DNA of 64,000 nucleotides from Heliopora coerulea. Taxonomy: Eukaryota > Cnidaria > Anthozoa > Scleralcyonacea > Helioporidae. The notes under the pieces were generated by a model. That model was not told the origin of the DNA, did no database searches, and worked only from the letters and a program-made list of their open reading frames with translations. Below are positions 35,832 through 46,039 of this stretch, in pieces. The stretch's first letter is position 1, and the number at the start of each line of letters is the position of its first letter. Made by a program: the position numbers and the translations under genes. The stretch is taken from assembly GCA_030142905.1 (NCBI GenBank), contig JASJOG010000011.1:992001-1056000 (forward strand). The letters are read 5' to 3'.

Positions 35832-35919
35832 CCTTAGGGTTAGCCAGTTACGAAATTTGTTCAGAAATTTCCAGGGACTTTTCTTTTCTTTAACCAGATC
35901 TGTACATTATTAATGAATT

Positions 35920-36006
35920 TTACTTTTGTTCCTCGTTCACAGGATCCGTTTCGCCATCTTTAGGTTTCTTGTCGTCGGGTTTCATAGCAGGAAACAGTAG
36001 TACTTC
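35920..36006 (-). pseudogene. Duplicated KARS terminal exon (intact acceptor, ORF and stop)
   Basis: This 87-bp copy of the last KARS exon (parent 48997-49083) keeps the AG acceptor, the phase-0 reading frame and the stop. It encodes EVLLFPAMKPDDKKPKDGE and then a tail differing at two residues (TDPVNEEQK against TNPVNEGQK). It lies downstream of KARS on the same strand, so it could serve as an alternative last exon. Without the other 15 exons it cannot be a gene on its own. Confidence 0.8.
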
Positions 36007-36311
36007 CTAGAAAGCATCAGATAATGGTAACTGTTTAGTCTCTTGGGTGAACCACTCAAGTCACAAGAAAATGTTACGTAGTAGTACACAGAACTTACAG
36101 TATTTATTCTATTTATAATTACTCTATATTTATCAATATTTTGCCCAATACAGTATTTCAGTTGAATGTAACATTGTGATTACCTGTTGTACGCAACGTC
36201 TACGATGCATATGCCAACTACAAGACGCGTGGCATACAATTAGATCCATCTTTTCCCCACGGACATGCAAAAATCCTGGACTCATAACTCTAATTTTCGT
36301 AAGGTATAATT

Positions 36312-39240
36312 ATGGTTACCTTAATAATACGTAATGAATTATAGGGTACTTAACCACAATTGAAGGAATACTTCGGTATCTATACCGACGTACCAATATG
36401 ACAGTAGAATGTCCACGCCCTGACGTCAGTGAGTCAAAGAATGCTCTGGAAACTCTTGTTTTAGTTTGCTTTTGTGCAGAACCAACGTGCTCAACACAAT
36501 ATTTGGAATAATTAACCAATCAACTAACAGAAATGTTCGAGTTCGTTTCCTCAACCTTGCAATTCGAATGTTAAATATCCATTGGAGAAAACTTTTGTGA
36601 ATGGTAACACCCCTTTCAACATAAGTCCAAGCTTCATCATCTTTCTTTGCCAGCCACTTTGACGTTAATAGTTTCCTCACCATTCTTCGACCGACTATGC
36701 CAACAAGTACGCAAGTGAACAACCTAATTTGGTCATATACACACAAGGTCGGTTGTTTAAAGCTTGGCCTCCGGTATATTACTTCTGACATCAGATGGTT
36801 CAGTCCACAAAAATTTCTCCACCAAACATGTTTGGTTCTTCTGAACATAAATAACACCGATCGCCCTCTCTGTCGTGAGAGAATATGCCTGTCGCACAGG
36901 ACTAATCAACTGGATATGTCGTCCAGACTCAGCAACCAACTCCAGTAAAAATTCTAATCACGACTAATCAAGGACAAGTGAAAAGACAAGGAGACCAATT
37001 TCTACCTTTTTACAACTACGGTTACAACATTACAAATTAATACACGAAGTTGTACCGCTGTTTCACAGCTTGAGTGTGGTCACTAACAGATCTAGGGTGG
37101 GGTCAACCAGGCCACCCACATTGTCAAAGTGGCTCCGTCTATTCCCAGAGACCAAGATCGAAACTGGACCAGTACTCTTCCATTGCAAACTACATGAATC
37201 TTTTTCACAGGATTATGATCTTAATCTCAGATCGATTCCTCCTCAAAATAAAATCAAGATCTACCAATGATTATCATTTTGATAAAATGCTATGGAAACT
37301 GAAGATGACTGCGACTTGATTTTGCTCCGACCATATACACACTTCATCACTGATATGCATTTACGATCACACTTCGGTTTTCACAGTTAAAACATTAACG
37401 ACAAAGCGTATTAAAACTCCCTGAAACTTACGGCAGAACGAAAATTTCCCGTATTTCGTAGACTTTGTCATATAACTACTTTGCTTTAGCACCAATTAAA
37501 AACCCACAAGCTGACTTTGACCGGATATCAAAACGGAAGCCAGCTAAACTTTATTCTTGCAAGTGCATGTGCCAATTTCAAAAAAATTTCACAATTTTTG
37601 GAAGCAAGATAGTCACTGATGTAGTAACTGAACTTATTTTTCATATTTTTCTTGTTCAATGAAATGATGAGCCTTAAATATCCTGAAACCATGTTGCCAC
37701 AGCCACAATGAGTTTATGGTGAGATGATGAAACCCAGGTAGACACAGGTATCATGTTAAGTCAAGAACTGACATGACGATTATTGCACGTAGTTTGCCCA
37801 TTGAAACATTTAGTTGAGGTATATCACACATATTCTTGCCATCAAGTCTGCAAGATATACTTGTTAAAAATTAAAACAAATTTCAAAAGTTTAGTAGTTT
37901 GATAAAAAAATCAGACAAAAACACGCAATGTTAGATCAGTTTTATGATTTCACCACGTCTATGCAGGGCTCCAATTTAATTTTTGGGATAATTAACCACT
38001 TAGGTTGGTAGATTGGAGTTTTACTAATCAAATTACAAAGTTTACTGTCCGAGACTCTATAGATAAATTTCCAATTTCCTGCTTGTTATGTGAACTTTTT
38101 AGATTTAAATTCGAATTTTCTGATCATTTAAAAAGCAATCAATCTCAAAGCAGACAAAACAAACATCAGCATTTGCTAAGATATGATTATATTCTTTTAC
38201 ATAAGACTTTTTTCCAGTTCGAAATTATTTCAAACAGCATTTTTACTAACCATGTCAGGTTACTAATGGCTAACAATTAGTTAATTAGGATACTGTAAAT
38301 TTTGAGTCCTGTGTATGTTGGGCAAATGTTCTCTCAAGATCCTTCACAATACTGTACCATCTTTTCAATGCAGAGTATCATCACAGGTTATGGAAAGCAG
38401 TGGCGTACCCAAGGAGGGGGCTTAGGGGGGTTAAGCTCCTCCCTTATCAGCCACATAAATATATTTGCGTCCACGAAAAAAAAATGCAACGTAAAATCAA
38501 AAGGAAACTCCGTAGATGGTACAATAACTCTGACAGACAACCGTTTATAATTTCTTGTCACCTTACTAGTGTGTTTCAGAATCATCCTCAGGGTATTACG
38601 AAATGATAACTTCACAATTACTTGTGTGTTGTGTATAAGAACTGTCAAGTCTTAATCAGATTGACCAACTGTCCCGATTTTCAATGAAAATCCCAAATCC
38701 TAACCTATATGCTGTTGGGATAGGAAAAATTCCGATTTTGACATCTGCTTCAAGGAACAGCCGGTTAAAAAATGGCGCCAGTGGCAAACAGGTAGAGGAA
38801 ATGAACAGGACATAAGTCAGTAATATCGGATTTCTATAACTTCGTCTCAATGAATGTCTTAATCTGAGGAATTAGGAAACTTTGTCTTTCATTATAGTGA
38901 CATTTTTTTAATAAGAAATAAGTGCAAAATGACGATCAATTTACCGTGCATTTTCCATAGAAATTAGCGTCTGAGATTGCTAGAAATGGTGTTTCCAGAC
39001 ATCAAGATTTCAAAATTTTCTGAGGGAGCATGCCCCAGACCCCCTTCTCAAATACCCACGTAGGTAAGACGGTCTCCTTAATGCCGGGATTGGCCACGTG
39101 AAGACTCTAAAGTAAAAAATATTCCTGGGGGAGCATGCTCACAAAGCCTCCAAGTGGAAGCTGATTTAACATTTCTAGCCTCCCCTTTACAAAAATCCTG
39201 GGTGCGCCGTTGATGAGAAGAACATTTTAAGACACATCAA
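36312..39240. other. Spacer between segmental duplicates, no supported gene
   Basis: The 143-codon minus-strand frame at 36426-36857 has no recognisable domain. Fragments of dispersed repeats occur: AGTGGCGTACCCAAGGAGGG near 38400, a MITE end near 38565-38625, and GCATGCCCCAGACCCCC near 39030. Confidence 0.5.
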
Positions 39241-39880
39241 TCGCAACCTCATACAAACTTGTTTGGTCAAAATGGTTGATATGGTTAACCAGTAAAAATA
39301 AAGGCACTTTACGTTTGTTATCACCTAAGTATTCATTCTGCAGACACAGGACTTAAAGCATCCTAAGTCCTCGAGTCAATAAAACGAAAGCTTATCTGAT
39401 GAATTTACGCAGTACATACAATAACTAGTACCGAGTACATATATATCGCCATTCAAACTCACAAAGAATTGATCTATTCCATGTTCACAAAAACGTTTCG
39501 CATTAGCTTTTTTAGGTCCTTATCCGACTCTGGCTAACGCTAGTCGATTTTATTCGTGAAGAGGAGAAGGCTCAAAACAGGAAAAAGTTAGAAAGTGTCG
39601 AGATAAAAAAAATAATCCTTTCTTGTTTAAATGCGAGATTATTTCGCATATTATTTTACTCCATAAGGGAAAACGTCTCGAAACAGAACGGCTGAACACA
39701 CTTCAACACCAACCTGATCTCCGCATTGCAGGAATGCTTAAAAGCCAGATCAGGCTAGTTGAGCGAGGGTACGACAGTTGGTACAGTAAATGAAAATTGA
39801 AAAAGTCAAACATTGAACGGTAGGATATTCAATCAGGTATGTGTAGAGCATCAAAAATACATTGGAAAAAAAGAAATGTT
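39240..39880. repeat. Partial repeat block B (3' part)
   Basis: Matches the last 600 bp of block B copy 1 (about 29040-29890), including the end of the SINE tail. Confidence 0.6.
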
Positions 39881-39889
39881 TATACAGCG

Positions 39890-41040
39890 ATACCAAAGAA
39901 GCCTTACCTGCAAAAGCTGTTCATGGACCGGCTTACCTTGGCACGAGAAGCGAGTTCGACACCTACCTAACCCACTTTCGATACGTACAGGCAGCCAGTA
40001 ATGCCTCCCAACATAATATTCTCTCAGATACCTACCCCACCCCGAAAATCTCAATACGTGCAAGTTCAATATCACTGGTGGTGGCCAACGATTCAACTAT
40101 CCAACTGTTAAAAATTGCCGCCATGATTGCGCCACTCTCCGCAGAAATCAACTTGAATGCACGGTTTTTCCACGAAGTCGTCCGCCATGATCACCTTCGA
40201 GGAACAATCGAATCAGTTTCACAAAATTGCCCCAAAATATGGCAAGTTTTGGGGGAGGAAGTATCATGAAAACTCAAAGCCCAAAACTAACACACCACGA
40301 CGAGTAACAAGACTCGACATTACTCCTTCCGCAGTCCCGCCACAAAACTTGAAAATTTGCTCAGTCGGAAAATGAGGACTATCGGCCGCCAATAGTAAAC
40401 GTAACTTGTGGCGTCCCACAAGTTTTATCCCATACGAATATATAAAAACAATGCGTATTGGAACAAACCCAGGTTTAGTACCGTTCCACCATGCTCGGCA
40501 AGACGACTCAAGACGGTAAATACAAGTCATTTGCTCTAAATGAGAGCCGACTCAGTCAGTGAAGTGACCAAAAGCCCGCCATCATCACGCCACTACGTGC
40601 ATAGAGATAAAGACCACTCTATATCATCCGCCATGATAAACCATTTGTGCTGTTACTATTTAACCCATAGCTGGGAGGTGGTTATAGCGCCACCGATCCG
40701 CTTTTCGGTAGTCGATTTTAGTGAAAACAGGGGGAACCACGTGAAGGTATCGACTTCCCTGGGACTACTCCTGGCACACTCGGGCTTTTTAGGCCGGCCA
40801 GTAGACCTCCTTCTACAGGAGCGGTACACAACCTGTTCGTCCCTTCTCCCCCCAAAAATAATACTTGTATAAATATGAGAAAACATCATATCCTCTTACT
40901 TCTCGTTTCAATCACGGAAGTTCCAATTTGTTGCTCTGCTTGGGAGCAACATACTGCTGATTTCTAAATGCGAAGTGACGATATAGTTCGATAAATTTGG
41001 AGAACTGTTGTTGTTAACGAACTACGTTGTATACAAGTAG
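39890..41040. repeat. Repeat block A, copy 3
   Basis: Contains the conserved core at 40545-40852. Its distance to copy 4 (3287 bp) nearly equals that between copies 1 and 2 (3260 bp). Confidence 0.7.
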
Positions 41041-41469
41041 CTACATATATAATGGTAAGTGACGTTACTAAAGATGGTAGCAATGAACATTTATTCACTA
41101 GGCTTTGTGGCCCAAGTAACTTCTAATAACAGTCGAAGATTCTTCAACGTATACCAACAACTCAACGGCCAAGAGTTTCCATATTACAACCGACTTTTTG
41201 AAATCCAATCTTCCAATGTTTCAGAAAGGTGCAACATTTACTGCTCCTAAAGGATTGTGGTTAAATGTATAAGCCGCTATCTTTTTCGCAGCCTGCGACA
41301 GACTTGGTTTGTGCGGTCAGCGTCGCAGGCTATTTCAATACGACCGATTCATCCCTTCCAAACCAATCATAGTTTGGGCATAGTTCTCCTGACAAGTGAC
41401 CACCACATCGCGGAATTGATTGTCCGACGTTGTCAAATAGAACTGCCTCAGTATTGGAGACTTCAGCTC

Positions 41470-41725
41470 AAGTGGGTTGTGGGCACCACTGTGTTGCGGG
41501 TTCGATTCCGGCTCCGTTCAGTTATCAGATTAAAGTTACCTTTGCTACATATAAGAAGAGTATTGTCCAATTTGACTGTACCAAGCATCGTAAATTTTCT
41601 CGGTGTAATCCGGTTTTCTCCTTTAGTAACACTGGACCCACGAGGGGTGGCCCTTACAGGACCTCTAAGGAGAGCAGCTCAGATAATCGATATGGTTACT
41701 CCGTATAAACAAAGGCACTTTACCT
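41470..41725 (+). mobile_element. tRNA-derived SINE, copy 2
   Basis: It shares head, body and tail with the SINE at 28797 and sits at the same site within block B, so it was inherited through duplication rather than inserted independently. Its tRNA-like head is partly deleted. Confidence 0.7.
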
Positions 41726-42058
41726 TTACGAAGTGCACTCCAGCTTCTTGAATTGTCCGGGATATATGCCATCGATCGAGAATATCAAACTGCATGAAAT
41801 GCGAGAATGTAGACTACACTACAGTATAGGAGTTGCCCCATCTTCACCCTTTTACCATAGTTGCAATCGAGTGGTCAATCGATTTTTTTTCTCCACTTCA
41901 AGTTTTAAATCCGTGAATCAACTGGTCTATTCAGCTCTGTGGTACACACCACGTACACGTTACCCGTTAAGTATTCGTTCTGTAGACACGGGACTTAAAG
42001 CATCCAAAGTTCTCGAGTCAATAGAACGAAAGCTTACCCGATGAATTTACACAGGGTA

Positions 42059-42182
42059 TTATGAAATGATAACTTCACAATTAACCTACACTGCTGAAGT
42101 CAACTGAAAAATGTTGACTCGAGCCGGATTTGAACTCGCACCTTCGGGATACCGGTCCGCCGCTCTACCTCTACCATTGGAA
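42059..42182 (-). mobile_element. tRNA-like MITE half (GTTGACTCGAGC family)
   Basis: One arm of a tRNA-derived foldback family: ATGATAACTTCACAATTAAC, then GTTGACTCGAGCCGGATTTG, and a T-arm/A-box-like region. A full palindromic copy lies at 59581-59921 and a single arm at 53310-53455. Confidence 0.6.
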
Positions 42183-42555
42183 CTCACAAAGAATTGATCT
42201 ATTCCATGTGCACGAAAACGGTTGGCATTGGCTCTTTTAAGTCCTTATCCGACTCCGGCTAACGCTAATCGATTTTATTCGATAAGGGGAGAGGGCTCAG
42301 AACAGCAAAAAGTTAGAAAGTATCGAAATAAAAAAAAAATCCTTTCTTGTTTAAATGCGAGATTTCGCACATTATTTTACTCTAGTTAACGTTAGTCGAT
42401 TTTACTCCTTAACGGAAAACGTCTCGAAACAGAAGGGCTAAACACATTTCAAAACCAACCTGATCTCCACATTACGGGAATGCTTAAAAGCCAGATCAGG
42501 CGAGCTAAGTGAGGGTATGACAGTTGGTACAGTAAATGAAAACTGAAAACGTCAA

Positions 42556-43100
42556 TCAGGCCTCCCAGTGGGACGCGCGCAAATGTTAATTTCCGCTCGC
42601 CTGTCAAACTGTTTTGTTTTCAAAACGCTCCCGTCTTGAATGAAAGCCTTATCGTCCATGGAAACAACCCGCTTTGGAGCAGAGAAGAGAAAAAGGCCAT
42701 AATAGAGCATGCTGTTCAAATATATGACATGAAACAGACAGAAAAAGGTCTCAACCAAATCAAATTGTCAGTGAGAAATACCATTAACGTTGTTGACGAG
42801 GTCCACGCAACACTTGACCAAGACGAAAGCAGTAATGAGGACAGTGAATTTCAACTTTTCCAAGAGGAATTCGAAAGCGACTCGGACTGAAGCAATATCT
42901 TAATGTTTCTGTTCCTTCTTTTGTTATAAAAAACATTGATACGACATTGTATTCATATCGGAATTAGATTAATGTAATTACAAGAAAATTGAAAAATTTA
43001 TTTTTTGGACCACCCTCCCACAATTTGTTGCTAATTAATCAACGTAATCTGCCCGCGCGATAGACCACTCGCGCCAAAATTTTGAACGTGAGAGGCCTGA
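42556..43100. mobile_element. 545-bp TIR element inserted in block B
   Basis: The ends are TCAGGCCTC at the left and GAGGCCTGA at the right, a 9-bp inverted repeat extended imperfectly. Comparison with block B copy 1 shows the empty site (near 29827), which defines the insertion. The target duplication is at most 1-2 bp. It holds one open frame (42636-42890). Confidence 0.7.
42636..42890 (+). CDS. 84-residue hypothetical protein with acidic tail, inside a TIR element
   Basis: Starts ATG GAA-poor (MNESLIVHGNNPLWSREE) and ends with an acidic stretch (DQDESSNEDSEF, then ESDSD). No family recognised. It could be the last exon of a transposon protein or of a captured host gene. A long open frame filling half of a 545-bp element is notable but not proof of coding. 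Confidence 0.3.
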   Translation: MNESLIVHGNNPLWSREEKKAIIEHAVQIYDMKQTEKGLNQIKLSVRNTINVVDEVHATLDQDESSNEDSEFQLFQEEFESDSD

Positions 43101-43189
43101 AACATTAAACGGTAGGATATCCAATCAGGTATGTGTAGAGCATTAAAAATACATTGGAAAAAAGTGTTGATACAGTGATATCAAAGAAG

Positions 43190-44830
43190 CCTTACCAACA
43201 AAAGCTGTTCATGGACAGACTTACCTTGGCACGAGAAGCGAGTCCGACACCTACCTGACCCACTTTCGATACGCTAGTACAAGCAACCAGTAATACCTCC
43301 CAACATAACATTCTCTCAGATACCTACCCCACCCCGAAAATCTCAATACGCACGAGTTGAATATCACTGGTGGTGGCCAACGATTCAACTATCCAACTGT
43401 TAAAAATTGCCGCCATGATTGCGCCACTTTCCGCAGATATGAACTTGAATGCACGGTTTTCCCCCGTAGTCGTCCGCAATGATCAAAAGAGGAGCAATCG
43501 AATTTCACAAAATTGCCCCAAAATATGGCAAGTTTTGGGGGAAGAAGTATCATGAAAAAGTCAAAGCCCAAAACAAACACAACATGACGAGTAACAAGAC
43601 TCGACATTACTCCTTCCGCAGTCCCGCCACAGAACTTGAAAATTTGCTCAGTCGGAAAATGAGGACTATCGGCCGCCAATAGTAAACGTAACTTGGGGCG
43701 TCCCACAAGTTTTATCCCATACGAATGTGTAAAAACAACGCGTATATGAACAAGCACAGGCTTAGTACCACTCCACTGTGCTCGGCAAGACGAGTTTAGG
43801 CGGTAAATACAAGTCATTTGCTCTAAATGAGAGCCGACTCAGTCAGTGAAGTGACCAAAAGCCCGCCATCATCACGCCACTACGTGCATAGAGATAAAGA
43901 CCACTCTATATCATCCGCCATGATAAACCATTTGTGCTGTTACTATTTAACCCATAGCTGGGAGGTGGTTATAGCGCCACCGATCCGCTTTTCGGTAGTC
44001 GATTTTAGTGAAAACAGGGGGAACCACGTGAAGGTATCGACTTCCCTGGGACTACTCCTGGCACACTCGGGCTTTTTAGGCCGGCCAGTAGACCTCCTTC
44101 TACAGGAGCGGTACACAACCTGTTCGTCCCTTCTCCCCCCAGAAATAGTATTTGTATAAATATGAGAAAACACCATATCCTCTTACTTCACGTTTCAATC
44201 ACGGAAGTTCCAATTTGTTGTTCTGCTTGGGAGCAACATACTGCTGATTTCTAAATGCGAAGTGACGAAATAGTTTGACGATAAATTTGGAGAACATTAG
44301 CTGTTGTCATTAACGAACTACGTTTGTAGACAAGTAGTTAGAGTTGACTTAATTTTTTTCGAAGTAGCAGTGAACGCAATTTTCCATAAGGCCAATTTTA
44401 TCACTTGAATTGACTTTTTTCCATCCAAATTCAATAGACTTTGATTAGTTCCTGCAGTTTTTCAGACGACAGAAAATGTCGCTTCGCGCGAAAAAAATCA
44501 CTCGAAGAGAAAAGATCCTTTACTGCAACAAATCATCAAATAGGAGTTAATTACTCACTCCTGGACTTGCGCTTCCTCAAAAATCTCAAGAGCAATTGGT
44601 TAAAGGCAAATCCTTTTCAAGGTATTCCTACTGCTGCGTAAACGATGCGAAGATCTTCTGGATTAAACTAATCCATTCTACCAATGGTAGGGTAGTTACC
44701 CTGAACCACCACAGCTGATATAGTACCTACTACCAAGCACCTTTAAATTAAACATTTCTAAAATTCCAGGGATATAAGAAAGCTCCCTGTTAGAAACAGC
44801 TCTGGTTACATAGCAAAAAATAAAACTCTT
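43190..44830. repeat. Repeat block A, copy 4
   Basis: Near-identical to block A copy 2, with the conserved core at 43832-44139. Confidence 0.7.
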
Positions 44831-44859
44831 ATTTTACTCTTATAAACAATTTTTTTGTT

Positions 44860-44982
44860 CAGTAACTGAAACAAAACGGGATGCCATCTTGTTTTGCCCA
44901 GAGGTGAAAAGTGCATGATATTCCGAGGTAGAGGAACCAATCAGGTTGCACAAAAAACATTCACCTGCAAGCTATATGGTAA

Positions 44983-44985
<3 letters not shown>
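44860..44985. mobile_element. Truncated MITE (right end), copy 3 of the ACAATTATTCACC family
   Basis: Matches 32915-33035, including CGGGATGCCATCTTGTTTTG and the right terminus region. Confidence 0.55.
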
Positions 44986-45014
<29 letters not shown>

Positions 45015-45024
45015 ATATATATAT

Positions 45025-45087
<63 letters not shown>
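44985..45087. repeat. (ATGT)n, (AC)n and (TA)n microsatellites
   Basis: Three successive simple repeats that end at an inverted repeat carrying hammerhead-derived sequence (about 45088-45210). Confidence 0.9.
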
Positions 45088-45089
<2 letters not shown>

Positions 45090-45210
45090 TAAATACAAAA
45101 GACAAAATTTTGCAGTTGCTACTCTGAGTTTCACATGCTCAGAGTAGTATGATCGCCCGAGCACGTGAAACTCAGAGTAGCGACCGCAAAATTTTGTCTT
45201 TTGTATTTAC
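45088..45210. repeat. Inverted repeat of hammerhead-element ends
   Basis: The arms are inverse copies of the sequence following GAAACTCAGAGTAGCGAC (AAAATTTTGTCTTTTGTATT on the plus strand). The CTGATGA core is deleted, leaving TATGATCG before the GAAAC half. It corresponds to 33328-33540 in the duplicate. Confidence 0.55.
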
Positions 45211-45329
45211 TTATTTGCTCTACCAGTAACAGTATTGAGCTCTCTATATTTTCATTCCAATGCTGTAACCTTTGTGGTACTCATCATTGGTGTGTATATA
45301 TATATATAATACATATATACATACATACA

Positions 45330-45485
45330 CATTCAATTTCTTTTGTTCACTGACAGTATGTAAATCTTGTTTTGATTCAGTGATTATCATGATGTAGGTC
45401 AGTCATATTCCTTGACCTTGATGGATAAGTGGATTTGAATGTCAGGCCTCAGGATCTAAACCACTTATCCTCTGTGGTCTTTGTA

Positions 45486-45556
<71 letters not shown>

Positions 45557-45883
45557 TTATGTATGTATGTATAAATACTTACATACATATGTATATGTAT
45601 ATATACAGAAGTGTGGGACATTTGAGTTGCCTATATAACATAGGCTTCTCCATCCTGCTCGTCAGCACTACACTGATGAGGCCCAGTAGGCCGAAACAGT
45701 TCTGTCTGTAGATATATATATATATATTTACCAAGACCACAGAGGATAAGTGGTTTTGATCCTGAGGCCTGACATTCAAATCCACTTATCCCCCAAAGTC
45801 AAGGAATATGACTGACCTACATCATGATAATCATTGAGTCAAAACAAGATTTACATACTGTCAGTGAACAAAAGAAACTGAAC
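45330..45883. repeat. Large palindrome with a hammerhead in its loop
   Basis: The arms at about 45330-45488 and 45729-45883 are inverted copies (for example ATAAGTGGATTTGAATGTCA on the left and its complement on the right). The loop holds (TA)n, (GT)n, (ATGT)n and the hammerhead at 45668-45711. Confidence 0.75.
45668..45711 (+). ncRNA. Type I hammerhead ribozyme, short stem III (candidate 4)
   Basis: Stem I CTACA (45668-45672) pairs with TGTAG (45707-45711). Core CTGATGA is 45673-45679, stem II GGCC-CAGTA-GGCC 45680-45692 and core GAAA 45693-45696. Stem III ACAG-TT-CTGT ends at 45705 and the cleavage base C is 45706. Every invariant core residue is present and all stems pair perfectly. The downstream product would begin in stem I and run directly into (TA)n. 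Confidence 0.88.
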
Positions 45884-46039
45884 CAGTCATATGTATTATG
45901 TATATGTATATAATTATATACCCTGCCCTTTTATCAGAAGTAAATTATGAAATAAGAAAATGCCATTTATCCTATTAATTTGAATAAAAATGACAAAAAA
46001 AGTCTCTGGGGTTTCATCCCTTATGTACAAAGGTGTCCT

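Larger units (their letters stand above)
33600..36311. repeat. Segmental duplicate of the KARS 3' flank and terminal exon
   Basis: Co-linear and nearly identical to about 46040-49391. The copies differ by two larger indels: about 575 bp present only at 47660-48232, and about 108 bp present only at 48618-48725. It ends within what is KARS intron 15 in the other copy. Confidence 0.85.
41050..43190. repeat. Repeat block B, copy 2, interrupted by a MITE
   Basis: Homologous to 28380-29890. It carries the SINE at the same internal position and has an extra 545-bp element at 42556-43100. Confidence 0.65.

Noticed and set aside
36426..36857. 143-codon minus-strand frame
   Set aside because: No recognised domain, no splice or polyA context, and overlapping frames on the other strand; a chance frame is as likely.
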